A stretch of DNA of 64,000 nucleotides, taken from contig NZ_CP150241.1 in the NCBI RefSeq assembly GCF_037975235.1, positions 558,001 to 622,000 on the forward strand, read 5' to 3'. Positions 26,335 through 35,047 of the stretch are shown here, in pieces. A program made the position numbers and the translations under genes. Numbering within the stretch: the stretch's first letter is position 1; each line of letters opens with the position of its first letter. Source of the DNA: Paenibacillus sp. FSL R5-0341. Its GTDB lineage: Bacteria > Bacillota > Bacilli > Paenibacillales > Paenibacillaceae. Under the pieces are notes generated by a model, which was not told the DNA's origin, made no database searches, and worked only from the letters and a program-made list of their open reading frames with translations.

Positions 26335-27216
26335 ATGAAGCATCGCAAATCTTCACAGCTGTTACAGCAGCTCGTGTTCGTGGGTCCCTCCATCGTGTTT
26401 TTTATTCTCATCATCGTGGTCCCTTTCCTGCTTGGCATGGTGTATTCCTTCACGGATTGGAACGGGGTATCCGAGAACATTAATTGGGTAGGGTTCGATA
26501 ACTTCGTGCATGTTTTTGCGAATGATCCCAAGTTCCAAACGGCATTTTGGTTTACGGTGCGCTTCACCGTGGTTGGTGTGGTACTGACCAATGTGATTGG
26601 ATTTTTCCTGGCGTATTTCCTGACCAAACCGCTGAAGACGAGAAACATTCTGCGTACGATCTTTTTTATGCCTAACGTGATCGGTGGGTTGTTGCTCGGC
26701 TTTATCTGGCAGTTCATATTTGTGAAAGGGTTTTCAGCAGTAGGCGATGTAACAGGCTGGTCCTTCTTCAACCTTCCTTGGTTGGGAGACGAACCGACCG
26801 CCTTCTGGGGAATCGTGATTGTATTTGTATGGCAGACCGCAGGATATCTGATGGTCATCTACATCTCATCTCTGACAAATGTATCTCCTGATCTGCTGGA
26901 AGCCGCCGAGATTGATGGCGCAAGTCGCTGGCAGGTACTGCGGAGCATCATTCTTCCGCTCATTATGCCGGGTGTAACGATCTGTCTGTTCTTGGCGATC
27001 TCCTGGTCGTTCAAAATGTTCGATCTCAATCTTTCGCTAACCAAAGGTGGACCATTCGGATCGACAGAGTCGGTTGCACTCAATATTTACAATGAAGCCT
27101 TTGTGAATAACAGATATGGCATCGGAACCGCCAAAGCGCTCGTGTTCTTCGTAATTGTTGCCATCATCACCATGATTCAGGTGCGTCTGACGAAGAGCAA
27201 GGAGGTAGAAGCCTAA
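26335..27216 (+). CDS. Sugar ABC transporter permease (CUT1, MalF-like)
   Basis: 293 residues with six membrane helices and the cytoplasmic EAA loop EAAEIDGASRWQVLRSIILPLIMPG that contacts the ATPase. The chosen ATG follows AAGGGGAG; the upstream in-frame ATG at 26209 is not supported. It overlaps the next permease by one base (TAATG). No ATPase gene is present, so a shared MsmX-type ATPase elsewhere is expected. Confidence 0.93.
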   Translation: MKHRKSSQLLQQLVFVGPSIVFFILIIVVPFLLGMVYSFTDWNGVSENINWVGFDNFVHVFANDPKFQTAFWFTVRFTVVGVVLTNVIGFFLAYFLTKPLKTRNILRTIFFMPNVIGGLLLGFIWQFIFVKGFSAVGDVTGWSFFNLPWLGDEPTAFWGIVIVFVWQTAGYLMVIYISSLTNVSPDLLEAAEIDGASRWQVLRSIILPLIMPGVTICLFLAISWSFKMFDLNLSLTKGGPFGSTESVALNIYNEAFVNNRYGIGTAKALVFFVIVAIITMIQVRLTKSKEVEA

Positions 27217-28052
27217 TGGAGACGACGAAAAATTACCGCCTAAGTACCATTCTAACCGAGATTGTTATGGTGCTCATTGGACTTTTATTCCTGGTTCCGT
27301 TCTACTTCCTGTTCGTGAATTCGGTCAAAACCTTCGGTGACTTGCTCACCAATTCGGCTGCATGGCCGGAAGTATTCCAATGGGGCAATTATGCAAACGC
27401 CTGGGAGAAAATTAACTTCCCGTCCGCGCTGATGAACTCGCTTATCGTTACCGTAATCAGCAACCTGTTGCTTGTGCTGATCAGTTCCATGGCCGCGTAT
27501 CGAATGGTCCGCAGCAATACCCGGTTCAACCGGATTTTGTTCGGCATGTTCATTGCCGCTATGGTGATTCCGTTCCAGTCTATCATGATTCCCCTCGTTA
27601 CTGTAACCAGTAATCTCGGGCTAATCGATAGCCTTGGCGGACTCATCATCTGTTATCTCGGTTTCGGGGCACCGATGTCTGTCTTTCTGTTCCACGGATT
27701 TGTGAAATCCGTCCCACTGGAGATTGAGGAGGCGGCTCGTGTGGATGGAAGCTCTGCCTACGGGGTGTTCTTCCGGATCGTATTTCCACTCATGAAACCG
27801 ATGTATGTAACCGTCATCATTTTGAACACACTCTGGATTTGGAATGATTATCTGCTCCCATCCCTGATCCTGCAAAGTTCTAACTTGCGTACGATCCCGA
27901 TTGCGACCTTTGCGCTCTTCGGACAATATACGAAGCAGTGGGATCTGGCTTTACCGGCACTTGTGCTCGGTATCATGCCGATCATTATTTTCTTCCTGCT
28001 GATGCAGAAGTATATCATTCAGGGGATTACGGCTGGATCAGTTAAAGGGTGA
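27216..28052 (+). CDS. Sugar ABC transporter permease (CUT1, MalG-like)
   Basis: 278 residues, six membrane helices, EAA loop EEAARVDGSSAYGVFFRIVFPLMKP. Forms the heterodimeric channel with the upstream permease. The solute-binding protein gene follows 404 bases later after two repeat elements, so it may have its own promoter. Confidence 0.93.
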   Translation: METTKNYRLSTILTEIVMVLIGLLFLVPFYFLFVNSVKTFGDLLTNSAAWPEVFQWGNYANAWEKINFPSALMNSLIVTVISNLLLVLISSMAAYRMVRSNTRFNRILFGMFIAAMVIPFQSIMIPLVTVTSNLGLIDSLGGLIICYLGFGAPMSVFLFHGFVKSVPLEIEEAARVDGSSAYGVFFRIVFPLMKPMYVTVIILNTLWIWNDYLLPSLILQSSNLRTIPIATFALFGQYTKQWDLALPALVLGIMPIIIFFLLMQKYIIQGITAGSVKG

Positions 28053-28157
28053 GTGCGAGGGCAAGATCGCTGCGGGATCAAGTTGCGCTTTCGGTCGCTG
28101 TTGCTCCTCGGTGGCCTGAATGGATTGGGGCAAGGAAGCCACCGAGGTTCAAAGCGC

Positions 28158-28351
28158 TAACGAACCCACCGCATCTTAATAGGTGGATAATCAAGGAATC
28201 CAAATTGTAACGAATCTCAGCAACGTTATTCGGGTACAAAACGGCGTCAGAGCCTTAAAATTCGAACAAAACAACGAAATAGCATCTCTGTGATTCGTTA
28301 GGCTGAAGATTTGCGCAAATAGGAGCGAATAACGTGCGCTCGGTTCGTTAG
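28158..28351. repeat. 194-bp fixed-geometry intergenic element, copy B
   Basis: Boxes TAACGAAC (28158), TAACGAAT (28208), ATTCGTTAG (28293), GTTCGTTAG (28343). TAACGAAT-N7-ACGTTATT on the left and AATAACGT-N7-GTTCGTTA on the right are near-perfect. Offsets 50/85/50 as in copies A and C. It fills most of the gap between permease and solute-binding protein genes. Confidence 0.8.
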
Positions 28352-28372
28352 AATGAAAACACGCTTCAAGGG

Positions 28373-28440
28373 AAGGTTATTCTGTCATCGGAGTACCCGT
28401 GTAAATATTCATTAGTGGAACTGTTATACTGAAACTACTA
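28373..28440 (+). repeat. 60-bp promoter-proximal repeat, copy 3
   Basis: AAGGTTATTCTGTCATCGG...GTGTAAATATTCATTAGT...TTATACT, ending 17 bases before the solute-binding protein start codon. Closest to the copy at 15957. Confidence 0.65.
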
Positions 28441-28456
28441 TAGGGAGAGTGTATGT

Positions 28457-29755
28457 ATGAAAAGAATGACGAAGTTGACGTTGCTTATGCTGATTGCTTT
28501 TTCGGTAATGCTCGCAGGTTGTGGCAACGGGGATAAAAGCGGCAGTCCAGTCAACACGGATACTCAAGGTGGTGGCGAAGCTGCTGCCGGGGACAAAACC
28601 ATTAAAATCTTTCAATTCAAAGTCGAAATTGCGGAAGCGCTTAATCGTCTCAAAGCGGAATATGAATCCTCCCATCCAGGCGTCAAACTGGACATTCAAA
28701 CCGTGGGTGGCGGCAGTGACTACGGTGCTGCATTGAAAGCCAAGTTTGCCGCAGGCGAACAACCGGACATTTTCAACGTAGGTGGTTATCGTGAATTGGA
28801 TACATGGCTTGAATATCTGGAAGATCTGTCTGGAGAATCATGGGCCAAAGATGCGCTCGAAGTAGCCAAAGAGCCAATGACCAAAGACGGCAAGCTCTAT
28901 GGACAGCCACTCGCGCTGGAGGGTTATGGTTTCATTTATAACAAAGACCTTTTCCAAAAAGCGGGTATTACCGAAATTCCAACGACACTGGAACAATTGG
29001 ACCAGGCTGCACAGAAACTTCAGGCCGCAGGTATTACGCCTTTCTCGAACGGATATCAGGAGTGGTGGGTATTGGGGAACCATAACGTAAACGTGGCATT
29101 TGCGAATCAGGCAGATCCGGTGAAATTTATTCAGGGGCTCAACGAAAGCACGGAAAAAATTCCTGGCAATCAGGTGTTCACCGACTGGATTAACCTGCTC
29201 GACTTAACGTTGAAATACAGCAACAAAAACCCACTGACAACCGACTACAATACACAGGTAACCTTGTTTGCGAGTGGAGAAGCGGCGATGATGCAGCAAG
29301 GGAACTGGACTCAAGTTCAGATCGATGGAATCGATCCGAATCTGAATCTGGGTATCCTGCCAATGCCAATTAACAATGAACCGAATGACAAATTGTTTGT
29401 CGGCGTGCCGAACTACTGGGTTGTGAACAAGAATTCCCAAGTGAAAACGGAAGCGAAAGAGTTTCTGGAGTGGCTTGTAACTTCGGATATCGGTAAACAA
29501 TATATGACCAAAGAATTCAAATTCATTCCGGCGTTCAGTTCCATCACGGCATCCGAAGAGGATCTGGGTGACCTCGCGACAGATATTATGAAATATAGTC
29601 AGGAGAACAAAACACTGAGCTGGAACTTTAACCGTTTCCCTGAAGGTGTTCCGCAGGAATATGGTAGCACGATCCAAGCTTACGTTGCAGGCAAATCGGA
29701 TAAAGCCGGATTGCTCGATGCGTTGCAGCAGAACTGGGATAGTCTGAAAAAATAA
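28457..29755 (+). CDS. ABC transporter sugar-binding lipoprotein (family 1)
   Basis: 432 residues. Lipoprotein signal peptide with lipobox VMLAGC (Cys about residue 22), an acidic/Gly linker, then a MalE-like fold: IKIFQFKVEIAEALNRLKAEYESSHPGVKLDIQTVGGGSDY and the later GEAAMMQQGNWTQVQI. It delivers an oligosaccharide or sugar to the two permeases; the ligand is unknown. The YesM sensor and YesN regulator are the likely controllers. Confidence 0.93.
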   Translation: MKRMTKLTLLMLIAFSVMLAGCGNGDKSGSPVNTDTQGGGEAAAGDKTIKIFQFKVEIAEALNRLKAEYESSHPGVKLDIQTVGGGSDYGAALKAKFAAGEQPDIFNVGGYRELDTWLEYLEDLSGESWAKDALEVAKEPMTKDGKLYGQPLALEGYGFIYNKDLFQKAGITEIPTTLEQLDQAAQKLQAAGITPFSNGYQEWWVLGNHNVNVAFANQADPVKFIQGLNESTEKIPGNQVFTDWINLLDLTLKYSNKNPLTTDYNTQVTLFASGEAAMMQQGNWTQVQIDGIDPNLNLGILPMPINNEPNDKLFVGVPNYWVVNKNSQVKTEAKEFLEWLVTSDIGKQYMTKEFKFIPAFSSITASEEDLGDLATDIMKYSQENKTLSWNFNRFPEGVPQEYGSTIQAYVAGKSDKAGLLDALQQNWDSLKK

Positions 29756-29802
29756 CAGATTCCCATTCATTTAATTAATGTGTGAATAACAAAAAGACAT
29801 GT

Positions 29803-29839
29803 AAAAGGTGGCTCCAGATTAATCGGAGTCACCTTTTTT
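29803..29839 (+). terminator. Intrinsic terminator after the binding protein
   Basis: AAAAGGTGGCTCC pairs with GGAGTCACCTTTT (one G-U), followed by T residues. Confidence 0.8.
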
Positions 29840-29989
29840 ATTCGGAAAATTTCCAGTTAGAAAGTGCAAATATGAAAGAATGGATCGACTAATACAGAAA
29901 GTAGAGGTGTTTGTATAATGTCTACAACCTGTTGTTAGTACAAGATATGGCAACAAATAGCCAAAATTTAAATATTTGTAATTTTTAGA

Positions 29990-30018
29990 TTGACAGTCCC
30001 AACCGATATCCATATTAT
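29990..30018 (+). promoter_or_regulatory. Promoter of the ATP-grasp/YqcI cluster
   Basis: TTGACA, 17-base spacer, TATTAT: a strong sigma-A match, about 45 bases from -10 to the ribosome site of the first cluster gene. The rest of the 314-base gap (29756-30069) is AT-rich with nothing else recognised. Confidence 0.7.
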
Positions 30019-30069
30019 AGAAAAATATAGCAGAAAGTAAAGAAATTTGAATTGGAGGTGAAGTTCTTT

Positions 30070-31293
30070 ATGAAGGATATCGTATTCCTGTGTGACAAGC
30101 GGATTAACACCAAAACCGGGTTTCTCGATGCCTTGTCCAAAATATCGGATACAACCAACATTTTGTTGGTGGAACAAGGATATGAACAATTTTCCTCATT
30201 ACCAGAGGGGTTGTTTAGTGCTGTGTTCGAAGTGAACGATATTACTCGGATTGATCAAGTGGAAGAGGTTTTTGAGCGCATTTTGGATGAGTATGATGTG
30301 GAACGAGTGATTGCCCCCACTGAAAATGTAGTGGAAACAGGAGGGTATCTCAGAACACGTTTTGGTATCCCTGGCATTCAGAAGAACCAGGCCGAGACGG
30401 TGCGAAACAAGTGGATCATGAAGGAGACATTGCGGCAGGCGGGAATCCATACGTCACAGACACGTATTGCGTCCAATGCAGTACAGATTAGAAAGATCGT
30501 TGCAGGTATTGGCTTTCCCATCATTATCAAACCGATTAGTGGCTGGGCGACGATCATGACGTACAAGCTTAGCAATCAAGAGGAGCTTGAGCAGTATATC
30601 AGCCATTCCTGGAATCGAGAATCAGTGCTCATTGAGGAATTTATCACCGGCAGGGAGTTCCATATAGACTCCGTCGTTTCAGAAGGTAAGCTTATGTTTT
30701 CCTCTGTCTCTGAATATTTGTTCAATTGTCTCGAAATCGTCCAGAATGATCGCCCTTCCGGCACGATCTGTTATCCCACTAACACCAACTACGAATATGT
30801 GGAACGGATGCAGTCATTCAATGAAGAGATCATACGGACGCTTGGAATACGTAACAGTGTGTTCCATGCAGAGGTATTCCTTCTGCCGAATGGTGAGATC
30901 TGTTTTGGAGAGATTGGAGCACGTATTGGAGGCATTGTCATCATTCCGCCAATGGTGTTGAATTCCCACCAGGTTAACCTGTTTGATGCAGCCATTCAAA
31001 CGGAACTGGGAATATATGAGGCCCCAACCCTTGTTAATTCAGGCAAATACACTGGTGCGATTAATTTCCCATCTGCTGTGGGCAAGATCGAAAGTATCTC
31101 ATCAGCAGAAGATTTCAAATCGATGGAAGGACTTATTGATATCCGAATTAACTATACATCGGGTCAGTCCATTTCAGGTGGTCGCGATACGATGTCTAGA
31201 TCCGGATTTGCCATTGTGGAAGGTCCAGATATTGAATTCGTTAGAAAACAACTTCTAGAACTACATGACAAGTTTGTCCTGGTTCACCAATAA
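30070..31293 (+). CDS. ATP-grasp carboxylate-amine ligase, first cluster gene
   Basis: 407 residues with the ATP-grasp fold: N-terminal pre-ATP domain (1-110), RNKWIMKETLRQAGI (about 112-126), ATP-binding lysine in FPIIIKPISG (Lys154), EEFITGREFHIDSVV (about 189-203), and the metal-binding end FHAEVF and EIGARIGG (Glu268, Glu281). Related enzymes join amino acids through an acyl phosphate (L-amino acid ligases, carnosine synthase-like). The motif's usual EINxR is EIGAR here. The ATG at 30070 follows GGAGG; the upstream TTG at 30052 overlaps it. First of four tightly packed genes. Confidence 0.88.
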   Translation: MKDIVFLCDKRINTKTGFLDALSKISDTTNILLVEQGYEQFSSLPEGLFSAVFEVNDITRIDQVEEVFERILDEYDVERVIAPTENVVETGGYLRTRFGIPGIQKNQAETVRNKWIMKETLRQAGIHTSQTRIASNAVQIRKIVAGIGFPIIIKPISGWATIMTYKLSNQEELEQYISHSWNRESVLIEEFITGREFHIDSVVSEGKLMFSSVSEYLFNCLEIVQNDRPSGTICYPTNTNYEYVERMQSFNEEIIRTLGIRNSVFHAEVFLLPNGEICFGEIGARIGGIVIIPPMVLNSHQVNLFDAAIQTELGIYEAPTLVNSGKYTGAINFPSAVGKIESISSAEDFKSMEGLIDIRINYTSGQSISGGRDTMSRSGFAIVEGPDIEFVRKQLLELHDKFVLVHQ

Positions 31294-31315
31294 ACCATTC
31301 TAGGAGGGCTTTGGG

Positions 31316-32368
31316 TTGTTGCTAGATAACGCTGATGTGAAGAGATTGGATAGTCATGATTGGAGAAAGCAGGAATTTGAGCATTTTGAAAAGGACATGA
31401 CCAGTGAGAGTCCACGGTTTCCCTGCATATTCGGCTCGATGGGACTCAACCGTAATGAGCTGCGGTTCTCTTTTTTTAATGATATAGAAGATGATTCCAT
31501 AGAAGAGCTTGCAAAGGCATTGAGAGAATATGTGGAACAGGCAAGGAGCTTCGGAAACTACACCTCCATGGTTACATTCTTTAATATTGACAAGGATTTA
31601 TCCATCCATGAATATCAGCATACATTTTGGTCCATCCTGACCCGGCTGCACAACATCGACTTGAAAGAATGGCCAGAATCCATACCGAATGAAGAGAATG
31701 ATCCTTTATGGGAATTTTGTTTTCATGGGGAACCCATTTTTGTCGTTTGTAACACACCAGCACATGAGATGAGAAGGAGCAGACGTGCGAATACATACAT
31801 GATTACCTTTCAGCCCCGATGGGTCTTTGATTCGATTGGCTTGGGAACACCAAAAGGAGATAAATCCAAGGATTTGGTGCGAAGCTTGCTTCGGCAGTAC
31901 GATGCAATTGATCCATTCCCGCATCTTGGGATCTACGGAAGTCCCAATAATCGGGAGTGGCTGCAATATTTTATTCCAGATACCAACGAAGTTTCTGCTA
32001 CAGCGCAATGCCCATTTCATCATATGAGGAGGAATAGTATGAGTTCAGTTCAATATATCCAGGGGTCTGACGTCACACTTGAAGAAGCTGTAATGCAATT
32101 GCTGCCTGTAACCGGTTCAGTCGAGGTTCAAAGAGATACACCATTCAGGGAGCACAAATCCCATACCCATCCAACAGACGAAACTCTTTTAATCATAAGC
32201 GGAGATATTACTTTCTATACTGAAGAGGGGGAGCTGTATTGCACGCCTGGTGACCGCATTCTGCTTCCGGCTAATACGGTGCACTCCTCCAAGGCTGGGG
32301 AGAATGGGACGTTGTATATTATTGCTTTGGAGTTCGTGGAGCAGCCGAAAGAAGAGGTTCTGGCATGA
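31316..32368 (+). CDS. YqcI/YcgG-family domain fused to a cupin
   Basis: 350 residues. Residues about 1-240 match the YqcI/YcgG family (FPCIFGSMGLNRNELRFSF; FVVCNTPAHEMRRSRRANTYMITFQPRWVFD; CPFHHM), a group that includes the heme-dependent N-hydroxylase GntA of guanitoxin biosynthesis. Residues about 270-340 are a complete metal-binding cupin: HTHPTDETLLIISG (His283, His285, Glu289) and GDRILLPANTVH (His323). The start is TTG eight bases after AGGAGG. The gene overlaps the next ATP-grasp by four bases. An amine-oxidising or N-N bond forming role is inferred from family and neighbours, not shown. Confidence 0.8.
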   Translation: MLLDNADVKRLDSHDWRKQEFEHFEKDMTSESPRFPCIFGSMGLNRNELRFSFFNDIEDDSIEELAKALREYVEQARSFGNYTSMVTFFNIDKDLSIHEYQHTFWSILTRLHNIDLKEWPESIPNEENDPLWEFCFHGEPIFVVCNTPAHEMRRSRRANTYMITFQPRWVFDSIGLGTPKGDKSKDLVRSLLRQYDAIDPFPHLGIYGSPNNREWLQYFIPDTNEVSATAQCPFHHMRRNSMSSVQYIQGSDVTLEEAVMQLLPVTGSVEVQRDTPFREHKSHTHPTDETLLIISGDITFYTEEGELYCTPGDRILLPANTVHSSKAGENGTLYIIALEFVEQPKEEVLA

Positions 32369-33633
32369 GTCGGTCCTCCGTTGGTCTGCTCATGAGAAAA
32401 GGTTTTTCCCTGCACGGGGATCATATTGAAGCTCTGGGGAGAATTTTTGAGGAGGTCCATTTATGGACCTCTGTTCCTGGGTATGAACAAGATCCGCGCT
32501 TTCGGTCGGTTCAGCTTCTTCCCAAGTATGAGAATGTGGAAGAAATGATTGAGCAGGCGAAAGAAAAGGGAGTCCCGTTTTTTGTTACCTGGCAGGAGAC
32601 GGATATTGTGCTGAATGCCAGATTAAATGAAGGATTGGGAAGACAGGATATCCCTGTTCGGGCAGCTGAGATTGCCAGAGATAAGTCCAGACAACGTCAG
32701 TTTTTGCAGCAGCAGAACACAGCCTGTCCGGTATTTCATGCTGTAAATACGATGGATGAGGCCGTATCAGCAGCAGCAAGTGTAGGTTATCCGGTTATTA
32801 TCAAACCGACACTGGCGGCATCCAGCAGTCACGTAGCGCTCGTTCATTCTCTTACCGAATTGAAGCAGGCCTTTGATAGCATATCGCAACTTGCCGTTTC
32901 GCAATCCGGATTGTACTTCGATGATGAATGTCCTGCAATAGCGCTGATTGAAGAGTTCCTTCCGGGCGAGGAGATCACACTGGATGGAGTGGTCGTCCAC
33001 GGAACGTTTTATCTGGGGGGAATACATAACAAACTCAGAATGCCAGGTCCTTATTTTGAAGAGGATGAATATACCCTGCCTTTCCAGGGAGAATCCAATG
33101 TGGAACAAGATCTTTGTGAGATGGCTCGGCAAATATGCACAGGTCTCAAGCTTGAAAATGGACTGTTTAACGTTGAAGCCAGACAAAACGCAAACGGGGA
33201 GTACAAAGTGGTGGAATTCAGCTGTCGTATCAGTGGGGGGCATGTCTATCGCAATATCCGCGATGTGTACGGGACCGATCTGGTGACCGCCCATGCTTAC
33301 GGTCTTCTGGGCGAGGATGCGCTTGCTGCCCATTTTGCGAAACGAACGGCTCCAAAGTGTGCAACCTGTATCAAATTTGTCTATCGTGACGGGAAAGTAT
33401 TAAATAATGCCAGCGGTGAGGCAGCGAGCGATGTCAGGTACCGGGCTTATTATCCGGTAGCTGCCAAAGGAAGAGTGGTCCACTCTGCTCCAAAAGGATT
33501 CGACATCACAGGTCTGCTGTCTGTGCGTACCCAATATGAGGGTCCTGAGGACATTGAATCGGTTAAACTGGCTGCAAGGGTTCTTGAACAAAAGCTTGAT
33601 TTGCAAGTTGCTGAGGTGAGACAGCTGCAATGA
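32365..33633 (+). CDS. ATP-grasp ligase, second cluster gene of this type
   Basis: 422 residues. ATP-grasp features: RDKSRQRQFLQQQN (Lys107 region), GYPVIIKPTLAASSSHV (Lys147), IEEFLPGEEITLDGVV (about 196-210), FNVEARQNANGEYKVVEFSCRISGG (Glu271, Glu284). Only distantly similar to the first ligase, so the two probably act on different substrates or steps, for example two successive amide bonds. Its ATG overlaps the TGA of the YqcI-cupin gene and its own stop overlaps the MFS start, indicating strict co-translation. Confidence 0.87.
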   Translation: MSRSSVGLLMRKGFSLHGDHIEALGRIFEEVHLWTSVPGYEQDPRFRSVQLLPKYENVEEMIEQAKEKGVPFFVTWQETDIVLNARLNEGLGRQDIPVRAAEIARDKSRQRQFLQQQNTACPVFHAVNTMDEAVSAAASVGYPVIIKPTLAASSSHVALVHSLTELKQAFDSISQLAVSQSGLYFDDECPAIALIEEFLPGEEITLDGVVVHGTFYLGGIHNKLRMPGPYFEEDEYTLPFQGESNVEQDLCEMARQICTGLKLENGLFNVEARQNANGEYKVVEFSCRISGGHVYRNIRDVYGTDLVTAHAYGLLGEDALAAHFAKRTAPKCATCIKFVYRDGKVLNNASGEAASDVRYRAYYPVAAKGRVVHSAPKGFDITGLLSVRTQYEGPEDIESVKLAARVLEQKLDLQVAEVRQLQ

Positions 33634-34856
33634 TGCAGACTATTCTGTTCATCCTCTTCCTGTCTATTACCCTATGTGGAGATACCATTCTGAATATTAC
33701 TCTGATCTGGTCTGTACTGGAACAGGGCGGGTCCATTACTCATCTGAGTATCATTATTACGATAATGAGTTTGGTGCCTATTTTACTGCAAAAGTATAGC
33801 TTTTTTCTTAAAACGGCCCTTAAAGAAAGACCATTACTAATTTTCAGCTTGGCCCGTATTCTGGGCATTGTGTTTCTGCTTGTGTTTTTGATTCAATTTT
33901 CAGGTAATACCAATGTGTATGGTTTATATCTGATTGGTGGTATTTTCTCCGTGATTCTGTTTTTGTCCAATCAAAGCCTGGAAATCTACATGTCCCAGAT
34001 GGTATTGGACGGGAAAATCAAATCACACAAGGCCTCGCATGACTTGCAGACTGCAATTCAGATTGGTGCATTTGGAGGGAGTGCGGTAACTGGAATCCTG
34101 CTCAGTATAGGTGGGTTGCCAATGATCTCGACGGTACTGATGGTGACGCTGGCTGTGGGCATGATGGCTCCATGGCTCATTCCGATTCTGTCCCGATCCG
34201 GTCAGGTGGATCAGAACGTACAATCAACGGAGGCGCCGCAGATTGCGTACTCCGACGTCGTGCGGAAAAAAGTACTGAACATGACCATACTGGCGGTAGT
34301 TGTATTAACCGTGCAATTGGGAGCAATCAATTTTATAGTACCGATTTTGTTCCATGATATCTATAACTGGGATTCATCCCGGTATGGGGCCATGGGCGCA
34401 GCAATGGGTCTGGGTGCTTTTCTGGCAACGATGATTCGTAAGTGGGAACACCGAATTCCAATGTATCTATTTATATTGATTGGTGTGATAGATATCATCA
34501 TTGGCACAGTACAGGTGTTTGCGGTGTCGTTGATCTGTGGATTCATGCTTGGGTTTGTATTTAACCGGACTCGTATCATGCAAAGGTCTGTCATGTTTGA
34601 TAACTTGCGCAGCCGCGAAGAGACCATGAAGTGGTCGGGGAGATCAACGTTCGCCACTCAATTTACAAGATCAGTTGTCCCACTGGTGCTGGCACTTCCG
34701 CTATCTCTGATGGGGCAGGAGAACACGGGCGTGCTGTTAGGAACACTGGGTGTTACGGTGACAGTTATCTTGTTTGTCGCCATCCGACTGGAGAACAGAT
34801 TGCCGCTTCAAGGCACCGAATCGATCATTGCTGGGGATAGTAAACCTTCAGTTTGA
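33630..34856 (+). CDS. MFS transporter, probable exporter of the cluster product
   Basis: 408 residues, about 11-12 membrane helices, with DGKIKSHKASHDLQTA in a cytoplasmic loop near the middle of the N-half. It resembles MFS permeases that accompany small peptide-like natural product genes and may give self-protection. Its start (ATGATG) overlaps the preceding stop by four bases. A terminator follows at 34906. Confidence 0.85.
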   Translation: MMQTILFILFLSITLCGDTILNITLIWSVLEQGGSITHLSIIITIMSLVPILLQKYSFFLKTALKERPLLIFSLARILGIVFLLVFLIQFSGNTNVYGLYLIGGIFSVILFLSNQSLEIYMSQMVLDGKIKSHKASHDLQTAIQIGAFGGSAVTGILLSIGGLPMISTVLMVTLAVGMMAPWLIPILSRSGQVDQNVQSTEAPQIAYSDVVRKKVLNMTILAVVVLTVQLGAINFIVPILFHDIYNWDSSRYGAMGAAMGLGAFLATMIRKWEHRIPMYLFILIGVIDIIIGTVQVFAVSLICGFMLGFVFNRTRIMQRSVMFDNLRSREETMKWSGRSTFATQFTRSVVPLVLALPLSLMGQENTGVLLGTLGVTVTVILFVAIRLENRLPLQGTESIIAGDSKPSV

Positions 34857-34905
34857 AACAAGGATACAACCCGTATCGGTTGGAAAATGAATTATACGAA
34901 GGGTC

Positions 34906-34934
34906 AGCCAGGTACGTTCTGGTTGGCTTTTTTT
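34906..34934 (+). terminator. Intrinsic terminator ending the cluster
   Basis: AGCCA...TGGCT stem with a bulge, followed by eight T residues. Confidence 0.65.
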
Positions 34935-35026
34935 TGTTGTATCCACAGGAAGATATGTGGACAAGTAAGGAGGAGTTGGAGCATAAGAGCCTCTTTTGTT
35001 AACAGAAAAACTTGTTTTTATTTAAC

Positions 35027-35044
35027 TAGTACTATATAGTTCTA
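35027..35044. promoter_or_regulatory. TetR-type operator, copy 1
   Basis: TAGTACTATATAGTTCTA, one base from a perfect 18-bp palindrome, ending three bases before the regulator's ATG. It overlaps the likely -10 region, which fits autorepression. Confidence 0.75.
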
Positions 35045-35047
35045 AAT

